46,912 nucleotides of DNA, from NCBI GenBank assembly GCA_903940125.1, contig CAJAJL010000029.1:1-46912 (forward strand). Direction: 5' to 3'. The stretch is from an uncultured Chlorobiaceae bacterium. GTDB lineage: Bacteria; Bacteroidota; Chlorobiia; Chlorobiales; Chlorobiaceae. A model generated the notes under the pieces. That model was given only the letters and a program-made list of their open reading frames with translations. It had not been told where the DNA came from and ran no database searches. Position numbers and translations under genes: made by a program. Below are positions 24,902-33,900 of this stretch, piece after piece (positions within the stretch are counted from its first letter, which is position 1; the number at the start of each line of letters is the position of its first letter).

Positions 24902-25951
24902 ATGAAAAATAAACTTAAAATAGTTGCTCTTACGAGTATAACCATCGTTGTAGCTGGAGTTTTATGGTTTGTTTTTAATCCAGTCAAGCCAAAGACAGAA
25001 AATGTTACAATACGAGTGCTTGAATCTACTGAGCCAACCCAGTGGGAACTTGTAAAAAAACTTACTGGCAGGGATATTCTTGCTGAAGAAGGTGTGACGC
25101 TCGAATCGATTCGTTCTGTCCAGAGTGGTGGTGGTACTGTTGCCCTTCAGGCGCTTTTGGCTGATAATGTCGATACGGCCAGTTCGGCATGGCCAGCTTG
25201 GATTAATATTATTGCACGTGGTGGTAAGATCAAGGCGCTTCTCGGAACTATCGTTTCGACAAAAGACAATAGAAGCGGCAACAGTGGTCTTTTGGTGCTT
25301 GAGGGAAGTAACATTAGAACTATCAAGGATCTCATTGGTAAAAGGATAGCCGTCAATGTGCTTGGAGCAGAAGCTGATTATGTTATTCGGCAGTACCTGA
25401 AAAACAATGGAGTTTCAATTTCCGAGGTGGAGTTGGTTGTTGTGCCAGCAGTAAATCAGGAACAAATGCTCCGCAGTAAGCAGGTTGATGCGATAGCATT
25501 TACAACCAGTGGAGGCCCCTATTTTGAAATGACTGTCGAAAAAGGCGGGGTACGTGAAATTCCGGGTACAAGAAACTACGATGTCAAGGGAGAAAGTGTG
25601 CGACATGGCCTCGGTTTCAGGAATGACTTTATTGCAAAACATCCTGATGCGATCAGAAAGTACATCCGGGCATTCGATATATCTCGGCGAATACTTTATG
25701 CAGAGTTTCAAAAAAATCCTGAGCATGTTAGAAAGGCTTATGCCGAAATATCTGCTCTTAAAGGAGGCAACCCGCGCTTAGCCAAGTACTACGAGGCTAC
25801 CAGTTGGACGCCGGATTTCCCCTTGATCCGTGACAAAGATTTTCAGTGGTGGATTGACAGATTTGTAGAGGATGGTTTGCTGAAGCCCGGTCAGATAAAG
25901 CCATCGGACATATATACGAATGAATTTACTCCATTGCCTGCAAAAAAATGA
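24902..25951 (+). CDS. NitT/TauT-family substrate-binding protein, membrane-anchored
   Basis: This 349-residue SBP-like protein begins with a basic-hydrophobic segment (KIVALTSITIVVAGVLWFVF) that could be a signal anchor or an uncleaved signal peptide; no lipobox Cys or clear cleavage motif is seen. Family blocks include LTGRDILAEEGVTLESIRSVQSGG, ALQALLADNVDTASSAWPAW, GKRIAVNVLGAEADYVIRQYL and KHPDAIRKYIRAFDISRR. No permease or importer ATPase follows. Its neighbours are the two halves of an ABC exporter, the same odd pairing seen at 2925-7568. It may serve one of the SBP-less importers upstream. Confidence 0.82.
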   Translation: MKNKLKIVALTSITIVVAGVLWFVFNPVKPKTENVTIRVLESTEPTQWELVKKLTGRDILAEEGVTLESIRSVQSGGGTVALQALLADNVDTASSAWPAWINIIARGGKIKALLGTIVSTKDNRSGNSGLLVLEGSNIRTIKDLIGKRIAVNVLGAEADYVIRQYLKNNGVSISEVELVVVPAVNQEQMLRSKQVDAIAFTTSGGPYFEMTVEKGGVREIPGTRNYDVKGESVRHGLGFRNDFIAKHPDAIRKYIRAFDISRRILYAEFQKNPEHVRKAYAEISALKGGNPRLAKYYEATSWTPDFPLIRDKDFQWWIDRFVEDGLLKPGQIKPSDIYTNEFTPLPAKK

Positions 25952-26034
25952 AGAACTATTTCAAGAACCGGCATGCACAAATTGACAGAGAGTCATGTTG
26001 TCGATTTTGTAAATGTCGGAGATAATCACTTGCT

Positions 26035-27816
26035 ATGCATAATATTTTCAGACTCAGCCTTTTTGTAAAGCCTTATCTAAAACAATCGTCAGCCTCTCTT
26101 GTGTTGCTTACTGCAGTTGTGGGAATGGATCTCTCAATTCCTCGTTTAATTCAGAGGATCATTGACCAGGGCATTCACCGGCACAATCAGCAGGTAGTTC
26201 TTGATACTGGTCTTCTCATGCTCGGCATTACCTTGTTGAGCGTTTTTTTTGCAGTCAGTTCACATATTTTATCAGTTCGAGTAGGTGAGTGTGTTGCGCG
26301 GGATATTCGTGAAGCTTTGTTTCTAAAAATACAATCCTTTTCTTTCGGAAATATTGACCGCCTGAATACCGGCCAGCTTATGGTTCGTCTATCCAGCGAT
26401 ATTTCAGCGGTGCAGCGTGTTGCCCAGTTTTCCTTGCGTATTGGCACACGCTCCTTTTTACTGTTGATTGGGAGTCTTATCCTGATGATCAGAACCAGTA
26501 TCGCTCTCTCACTCGCTATGCTCCCGTTGCTTCTTATCACAGCTGTTTTTATCGTATTCTTTGTGGTAAAAATGGAGCCCCTGTGGTCTGCTGTTCAACA
26601 ACAGCTCGACAAGCTCAATACAGTGTTGCAGGAAAATATTGAAGGTATTCGTTTGATCAAGGCATTTGTAAGGGCTGACTTTGAGTTCTTTCGGTTTAAT
26701 AAGGCTAATCAGGCTTTTACAAGAGACTCAATAAGCGTTATGAAATTTATGGCGAGTATGCCGCCGATGTTGACCATGTGTATTAACACTGGTATTGTTC
26801 TCGTTATATGGGTTGGTGGTCTCAATACTGTTCGTGGCGAGCTTACGACAGGGCAGGTTGTAGCGTTTACGAATTATCTGCTCACAACTATGGCCCCGAT
26901 GATCTTTATGGCGAATTTGACGAATGTCTGGGCAGCCGGTATCGTATCATCAAAGCGCGTTGTTGAAGTGCTTGATATTATCCCGGACATTCAGGACGAT
27001 GCTGTTGCCATTAAAATGCCAGATCATTCGCCGGGAAGGATAGTTTTCGAAAATGTTTCTTTCCGTTATAGCAATGCAGGCGGAGGGATGCTCCTTGATG
27101 ATATCAGTTTTACAGTCGAACCGGGAAAGACTCTTGCCATCCTCGGAGCCACAGGAGCTGGAAAATCAACACTTGTCAACCTCATTCCCAGGTTTTACGA
27201 TCTTTCATCAGGCAGAATCCTGATTGATGGGATAGACATCAGAGAGGTGACACAGGACTCCCTGCTTCGTAGAATCTCAATTGTTCCTCAGGAAACTATT
27301 CTGTTTTCGGGCACTATTCTTGACAATATTCGATATGGCGTACCCACAGCAAGTCATGAAGAGGTAATACAGGCAGCTAAAGTTGCCCAGGCTCATGATT
27401 TTATTCTCAACCTGCAGCATGGGTATGAAACCCGGGTTGAAGAGCGTGGTGTTAATCTTTCCGGGGGTCAGAAACAGCGTATTGCCATTGCACGGGCGAT
27501 GCTTGCATCCCGGCAGATATTGATTTTTGATGATAGTACAAGCGCGGTTGATATTGACACTGAAACCAGAATACAGGATGCTTTGGCTGCAGAATATTCA
27601 AACCGCACACTGCTTGTTGTCGCTCAGCGCATAAGTTCGGTACTGAATGCCGATAAGATCATTGTACTTGACAAAGGTCGTATTGTTGGAGAAGGCCGCC
27701 ATGTTCTGCTTATGCAGAATTGTAAGATCTACCGCGAAATTTATGATTCACAGTTGGGTTGTGATACGTCACAAGATAATGTCAGTACGGTATTGGAGAG
27801 AGGGGTGTTGAGATGA
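26035..27816 (+). CDS. Heterodimeric ABC exporter, subunit with degenerate ATP site (second pair)
   Basis: This 593-residue half-transporter has an N-terminal six-helix exporter domain and an ATPase domain with Walker A GATGAGKST near 372, signature LSGGQKQR and Walker B ILIFDDSTSAVD near 497. The catalytic Glu is Asp, as in the subunit at 3901. The partner at 27813 overlaps as ATGA and has the complementary pattern. The MdlA/YheI-type exporters are the nearest well known relatives. Substrate unknown. Confidence 0.88.
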   Translation: MHNIFRLSLFVKPYLKQSSASLVLLTAVVGMDLSIPRLIQRIIDQGIHRHNQQVVLDTGLLMLGITLLSVFFAVSSHILSVRVGECVARDIREALFLKIQSFSFGNIDRLNTGQLMVRLSSDISAVQRVAQFSLRIGTRSFLLLIGSLILMIRTSIALSLAMLPLLLITAVFIVFFVVKMEPLWSAVQQQLDKLNTVLQENIEGIRLIKAFVRADFEFFRFNKANQAFTRDSISVMKFMASMPPMLTMCINTGIVLVIWVGGLNTVRGELTTGQVVAFTNYLLTTMAPMIFMANLTNVWAAGIVSSKRVVEVLDIIPDIQDDAVAIKMPDHSPGRIVFENVSFRYSNAGGGMLLDDISFTVEPGKTLAILGATGAGKSTLVNLIPRFYDLSSGRILIDGIDIREVTQDSLLRRISIVPQETILFSGTILDNIRYGVPTASHEEVIQAAKVAQAHDFILNLQHGYETRVEERGVNLSGGQKQRIAIARAMLASRQILIFDDSTSAVDIDTETRIQDALAAEYSNRTLLVVAQRISSVLNADKIIVLDKGRIVGEGRHVLLMQNCKIYREIYDSQLGCDTSQDNVSTVLERGVLR

Positions 27817-29636
27817 GTCGTTACCAGCAGGGTGGGCGGGACAACCACAAACATATAGGGATCGGTAATGCCGTTCAACCCGGTAAAATTGAAAAACCGA
27901 AGAACTCGGCTGCCGCTGTTCATCGGTTGCTTCGATATCTCTCTCCTTTCAGATCGAAATTAATCGTAGTTGCCTTTTTAGTGGTTCTCTATTCTCTGCT
28001 CGGCTTGACCGGACCTTACCTTATCGGGCTTGCAATAGATCGCTTCATGGTCAAAAAAGATATTGCGGGGCTTGAAAGAATAGCGTTGTTGATGCTTTTG
28101 GTGTATCTGATCTATAACCTGTTTCAGTTGATTTCGGGCTGGATTATGGCAAAGGTCTCTCAAACTGCACTCAGGCAGTTGAGCGGAGATCTCTTTACGC
28201 ACATACAAACCTTACCTGTCAGTTATTTTGATCATAATTCGCCGGGGAGTTTGATGAGCAGGCTGACGAACGATACTGATGCAATCAATCAGGCGATCTC
28301 CCAGAATGTTACCTCCCTGGTTGCCAGTGTTCTTTCTTTGATTGGCATCATGGTGGCTATGTTTCTGCTGAACTTCTGGCTGGCTTTAAGCGCACTGCTT
28401 GTTATTCCAGTCATGTTCTGGTTTACTCAGTTTATTGCACGTAATACACGCAAAGGGTTCCGTGAGCTTCAAAAACAGCTTGGTGAAATGTATGGTGTCA
28501 TGGAAGAGTCTATCAGTGGTCTGAAAGTGATCAAGGCATTCAGGCGTAATGAAGAGGTGATTGAGCGGTTTCACAGTCAGAATGATAAGGTTTTTAAGGC
28601 TGCAGTCTATGCTAACAGTTACGCAATGATGCTCATGCCGTTAACTAACGTTCTTGGGAACCTTTTTGTCATTGTTATTGCTTTCGTTGGTGGATGGATA
28701 GCACTCAAAGGCATGGTTACTGTCGGGGTTATTGCAACATTTATTATCTATGGACAGAATTTTATTCAGCCCCTTCGCCAGCTTGCGAATATGTATAACA
28801 TCATTCAGGCAGCGCTTGCAGGGAGCGAAAGAATATTTGAAATTCTTGATATCCCATCGGAAGTTGATACAACCGTTGAAACACTACCATCAACTATTCC
28901 CGGAACAATACGTTTCGATCATGTGGATTTTGGCTATCAGAAGGGTATGTCTGTGGTCAAAGATATGACATTCGATGCTGCACCTGGTAAAACCATTGCG
29001 TTGGTAGGTCCTACAGGGGCCGGAAAAACCACGATCATCAATCTTCTGACCCGCTTTTATGAGATAAGCAGTGGCGTTATCACTATAGATGGCCGGGATA
29101 TCCGCGATTTTCAGAAGGCAGACTTGCGTCGGAAGATTGGGCTGGTGTTGCAGGATACCTTTTTATTTTCCGGTACAGTGCTTGAAAATATCCGCTTTGG
29201 CCGACTCGATGCCACTGATAGTGAGTGTCATCATGCAGCAAAACTTGCTGAAGCAGATGAGTTTATCCGCCAGCTTCCTGAGGGGTATAATACCATCCTG
29301 TCAGAACGCGCAGGCAATCTCAGCCAGGGGCAGCGTCAGTTGCTTGCAATAACCAGAGTTATTCTTGCAAACCCGGATATCTTGATACTCGACGAAGCAA
29401 CCAGCAGCGTCGATACCCGAACCGAGCTTCGTATACAGAGAGCGTTATTGACGCTGATGAAGGGACGGACAAGCTTTGTTATCGCTCATCGTCTCAGTAC
29501 TATTCGCGAAGCTGATCAAGTGTTGGTTATCGATAAAGGCACCATAGTCGAGAAGGGAACACATCAGGAACTTCTTGATCAGCAGGGGATTTATTATGAT
29601 CTCTACATGAGCCAGTTCAAAGGGTTGGCCATTTAG
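27813..29636 (+). CDS. Heterodimeric ABC exporter, catalytic subunit (second pair)
   Basis: This 607-residue half-transporter has a polar N-terminal extension of about 40 residues, a six-helix membrane domain and an ATPase domain: Walker A GPTGAGKTT near 399, noncanonical signature LSQGQRQ, Walker B ILILDEATSSVD near 524 with catalytic Glu. Together with 26035 this gives one consensus and one degenerate ATP site. The coding end FKGLAI-stop falls within a 42-bp direct repeat whose second copy lies 6.2 kb downstream at 35857. Confidence 0.88.
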   Translation: MSRYQQGGRDNHKHIGIGNAVQPGKIEKPKNSAAAVHRLLRYLSPFRSKLIVVAFLVVLYSLLGLTGPYLIGLAIDRFMVKKDIAGLERIALLMLLVYLIYNLFQLISGWIMAKVSQTALRQLSGDLFTHIQTLPVSYFDHNSPGSLMSRLTNDTDAINQAISQNVTSLVASVLSLIGIMVAMFLLNFWLALSALLVIPVMFWFTQFIARNTRKGFRELQKQLGEMYGVMEESISGLKVIKAFRRNEEVIERFHSQNDKVFKAAVYANSYAMMLMPLTNVLGNLFVIVIAFVGGWIALKGMVTVGVIATFIIYGQNFIQPLRQLANMYNIIQAALAGSERIFEILDIPSEVDTTVETLPSTIPGTIRFDHVDFGYQKGMSVVKDMTFDAAPGKTIALVGPTGAGKTTIINLLTRFYEISSGVITIDGRDIRDFQKADLRRKIGLVLQDTFLFSGTVLENIRFGRLDATDSECHHAAKLAEADEFIRQLPEGYNTILSERAGNLSQGQRQLLAITRVILANPDILILDEATSSVDTRTELRIQRALLTLMKGRTSFVIAHRLSTIREADQVLVIDKGTIVEKGTHQELLDQQGIYYDLYMSQFKGLAI

Positions 29637-29657
29637 GCTTCTGCCCCATTCTTTTTC
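29616..29657. repeat. 42-bp imperfect direct repeat, copy A
   Basis: It spans the last codons and stop of the exporter gene and the next 21 nt. It matches 35857-35898 at 36 of 42 positions. Two of the six mismatches are silent third-codon changes in FKGLAI. Confidence 0.75.
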
Positions 29658-29783
29658 CGATGATATTTTTTTGCAAAAAGCTCATAAATAGACCCACAAG
29701 ATGTATTTTATTGCAAATAAAGCTGTATTATTTACTGAAAGTCCTTAATGATTCCTTAAGATGCTGGATGCATAGCACCGTAC

Positions 29784-30758
29784 ATGGAACCCCCGAACGA
29801 TCATTACGACAGTCCGTGGAAAGAAGCCATTGAGCACTATTTTCAAGAGTTTATAGCCTTTTTTTTTCCTGATGCTTACCGCAGTGTCGACTGGTCGAAG
29901 GAACATATATTTCTCGACCAGGAGCTGCGGGCTGTAGTGCAGGATGCCGAGTTAGGCACCCGTTTTGTCGACAAGTTAGTCCGTGTAACAGAGTTCAGCG
30001 GCAGCGAAAGCTGGATATACATCCACGTCGAAGTGCAAGGCACAAAACAGGCGGAATTTTCCAAAAGGATGTTTGTCTACAACTACCGGATTTTCGACCG
30101 ATACGAAAAACCAGTAGCAAGTCTGGCGGTGCTGGCCGATCAACACAAACACTGGAAACCGACCTCTTATGGTTACAACGTTCTGGGTTGCAGGCTCACC
30201 TTGGATTTTCCCGTAGCCAAACTGACCGATTACGACGAAAAACTCGATGAACTCCTTGCTTCGGACAATGCATTTGGCTTAATTACAGCAGCACATATCC
30301 TGACCAGGCAAACCCGAAAGAAACATCAGGAGCGCTATGAAGCCAAACTCCGTTTGATAAAAGTACTCTATCAACGGCACTGGGATAAACAACGCGTCAT
30401 CAACTTGCTTACCGTAGTTGATTGGTTAATGACACTTCCCGCTTGGCTGGACACAAAAGTCTGGCAAGAAATCGAAACAATTGAGGAGCATAAAAACATG
30501 AAATACATTACCAGCATAGAAAGAATCGGCATAGCCAAAGGCAGAGTAGAAGGCCGCATAGAAGGCAGAGTGGAAGGTCGCGTAGAAGGTGAATCCAAGC
30601 TTCTGAAAAGACAACTTGAACGTCGCTTTGGCGCATTACCGGCCTGGGCAATAGAGTTGTTAAGCAATGCCAATGAACCATCATTAGAAGCCTGGGGTGA
30701 GGCTATCCTCACTGCCCAGACCCTGGAAGCAGTTTTCAACTCGGAAGCCTCCCATTAA
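29784..30758 (+). CDS. Rpn/PD-(D/E)XK nuclease-family protein with DUF4351 tail
   Basis: This 324-residue protein has an N-terminal part (EHYFQEFIAFFFPDAYRSVDW, then FVDKLVRVTEFSG, and WIYIHVEVQGTKQAEFSKRMF) that fits the PD-(D/E)XK core of the Rpn/YhgA-like recombination-promoting nuclease and transposase-like families, with E-V-Q as the catalytic-type strand. Four tandem GR(V/I)E units (30540-30587) connect to a C-terminal DUF4351-like block (LLKRQLERRFGALPAWAIELL). Members are abundant in cyanobacteria and green sulfur bacteria and often stand beside mobile or defence genes, as here next to a restriction enzyme. No ribosome-binding site is evident. Confidence 0.75.
   Translation: MEPPNDHYDSPWKEAIEHYFQEFIAFFFPDAYRSVDWSKEHIFLDQELRAVVQDAELGTRFVDKLVRVTEFSGSESWIYIHVEVQGTKQAEFSKRMFVYNYRIFDRYEKPVASLAVLADQHKHWKPTSYGYNVLGCRLTLDFPVAKLTDYDEKLDELLASDNAFGLITAAHILTRQTRKKHQERYEAKLRLIKVLYQRHWDKQRVINLLTVVDWLMTLPAWLDTKVWQEIETIEEHKNMKYITSIERIGIAKGRVEGRIEGRVEGRVEGESKLLKRQLERRFGALPAWAIELLSNANEPSLEAWGEAILTAQTLEAVFNSEASH
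30540..30587 (+). repeat. Four tandem 12-nt repeats encoding GR(V/I)E
   Basis: GGCAGAGTAGAA and three variants in tandem within the Rpn-type gene. Third positions vary, so the repeat is maintained at the protein level as a charged helical linker. Confidence 0.8.
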
Positions 30759-30975
30759 AAGCACGAACCTGATTACCCATTACCCTATCACGTTCCTTTC
30801 CATCTCTTATCTCAGCAATAAATAGAGGTTCCCATTATCTTTATGATGAAAGGGAAAAATAAAGTAATGGTAACTATATTAAGGCATTATCGATAGCGCC
30901 TGATTTCTGTATAGACTTACCGGTCGGAAAAGGTGCTTGGCATAGAACTGTTTATAATATTTATCTGCCAATCTT

Positions 30976-33900
30976 ATGTCTTTCCAGGCCATCCTGACGA
31001 AATACAGAAAAGATTCATTCTCCGAGCGTGATAAAGGTGACCGCTTTGAGCGGTTGATGCAGGCCTATCTGAAAACCGACCCAAAGTATGCCTATCTCTT
31101 CAAAAAGGTGTGGCTGTGGAATGAATTCCCTGGGCGGGGCGATTTTGGTGGTGGTGATACCGGGATAGATTTGATTGCCTTGACCTTGGATGGCAACTAT
31201 TGGGCAATTCAGTGTAAATGTTTTCAGGAAAGTGCTGCCATCGATAAACCGGCTGTTGATTCTTTTCTCTCAACATCAAGCAGGGAGTTCAAGGATGAAA
31301 ACCTGCAGACAACAAGCTTTGCGCAACGGCTCTGGATTTCAACGACCAATAAATGGGGGCTGAATGCAACCGAAGCCATAAAAAATCAGAGCCCGCCTGT
31401 TATCCGGCTCAACCTCTTCGAGCTGCAGGAATCAGCGGTTGATTGGCAGAAATTAGATCAGGGTATACACGGCGAAGCATCACGAACGCCAAAAAAAACA
31501 CTGAGGCCGCATCAGCAGGAGGCCTTGGATAAAACGCATGAGCATTTCAAAACGGCAGACAGGGGTAAGCTCATTATGGCTTGCGGTACTGGGAAAACAT
31601 TCAACTCCCTGCGCATCGCTGAACATGAAACCAATGGCAAGGGCCTTATCCTCTTCCTGGTTCCCTCCATCGCCTTGCTTGGCCAGACACTGCGAGAGTG
31701 GTCGTCCGATGCCAATGAGCCGATTAATGCTGTTTGTATCTGTTCGGACAGTGAGGTGTCGCGAAAAAAAAGCAAGAACGAAGATAGTGACTCATACAGC
31801 ATCGTTGATCTTGCGTTACCTGCATCCACTGATGTCAGCTCAATTCTCCGCCAGTTCAAGCATATAGAGGCCAATGGACACGCTGGCTTGACTGTTGTGT
31901 TTTCTACCTACCAATCCATCGCAGTGATTGCTCGTGCACAAGCTGAACTGCAGAAATCAAACAATAGCTATGGTGAGTTTGATCTCATCATTTGCGATGA
32001 AGCTCACCGAACCACAGGGGTTACCTTATCCGGTGAAGATGAATCTGCATTTACTAAAGTTCACGACAACAATTTCCTCAAAGGGAAAAAGCGGCTCTAT
32101 ATGACCGCAACCCCAAGGCTTTACAGTGACGATACAAAAAGCAAGGCAGCACAAGCCGATGCCATTCTTTGCTCAATGGATGATACCAGGTTATTTGGTG
32201 AGGAAATCTACCGTATTGGTTTTGGTGAGGCAGTAGAAAGGGATCTACTCAGTGATTACAAAGTGCTCATTCTGACGTTGAATGAAAACGATGTTCCGCC
32301 AGCGGTGCAGAAGATGATAACCGATAACGAAAGTGAAATCAACACTGACGATGCCTCCAAACTTATTGGATGTATCAATGCCCTCTCGAAGCAAATCCTT
32401 GGGGATGCTGGTGTTATCAAAGGTAGTGATCCGGAGCCTATGAAACGGGCTGTTGCCTTTTGCCAAAGCATTGCTGTATCAAAAAAAATAACAGCCACCT
32501 ACAACACTGCTTCCGACGCTTACCTCAATTCATTGCCTGAAAAAAGCCAGGAGCGGATGGTTTCGCTCTCTTCGCGGCATATTGACGGCACTATGACGGC
32601 TCCCCAGCGGGATGAATTGCTCTCGTGGCTGAAGGCTGATACCAATTACAATGAGTGCCGTGTGCTTACCAACGTGCGCTGTTTAAGCGAAGGGGTTGAT
32701 GTTCCCTCATTGGATGCTGTTATGTTCCTCTCTGCCCGCAACTCACAGGTCGATGTTGTTCAGTCGGTTGGTCGTGTCATGCGAAAAGCACCGGGTAAAA
32801 AATATGGCTACATCATCATCCCTGTTGTTGTTCCTTCTGATGTCGAGGCTGACAAAGCTCTTGACGATAATGAGCGTTACAAAGTTGTCTGGACAGTATT
32901 GAATGCTCTCCGAGCTCATGACGACCGATTCAATGCCACAGTCAATAAAATAGAACTCAACCGCAAACGTCCTGAACAGATTTTAGTAGGCAGGCCAGCC
33001 TGTTCATGGGAAGATGGGCAGCACATCGTAGCAGACCCTGGCGTTGCGTATGGAACTGATCAGGAGATCAGTCAACAGCTCGCTATGCAATTTGAACAAT
33101 TGCAGCATGTCGTTTTTGCCCGTATGGTGCAGAAGGTTGGTGACCGTCGCTATTGGGAGCAGTGGGCCAACAATGTTGCGGAAATTGCTCAACGGCAGGG
33201 TGAAAGGATCAATCGCCTGATTCAAGCTGATGGAGAGCACAACAAGGCATTTCAGGAGTTTCTCTGCGGTCTGCAGCAGAACATCAACCCATCTATCACC
33301 CGGCAGGAGGCTGTTGAGATGCTCTCGCAGCACATCATTACCAAGCCGGTCTTTGAAGCGCTTTTCAAGGGGTACTCCTTTGTCCAGAACAATCCCATAT
33401 CGGTCTCCATGCAGAAAATGCTCGACCTGCTGGAGGCACAAACCATCCAGGAGGATACCGACACCCTGAACAAATTTTATGAATCGGTCAGAATGCGGGC
33501 GGCTGATATTGACAACGCCGCTGGCAAACAGCGCATTATTATTGAGCTGTATGACAAGTTCTTTAAAACGGCTTTCCCAAAGATGGTGGAAAAGCTCGGC
33601 ATTGTCTATACACCAGTTGAATTGGTTGATTTCATCATCCACTCTGTTAATGATGTACTCAAACAGGAGTTTGACCGCTCCCTTTCCGACGAGAACATCC
33701 ACATCCTCGACCCCTTTACCGGCACTGGCACCTTTATTACTCGCCTCCTGCAAAGTGGTCTGATTGACCGGAAAGACCTCGAACGGAAATACCAGCAGGA
33801 GATTCATGCCAACGAGATTGTGCTGCTTGCCTACTACATCGCAGCGGTCAATATTGAGAACGCCTACCACGATATGATGGGCGACACAACAACCTACAAA

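Noticed and set aside
30540-30587. Tandem repeats as a CRISPR or a phase-variable tract
   Set aside because: They are four in-frame 12-nt units with silent variation inside a coding region, which is an ordinary charged linker of this protein family.
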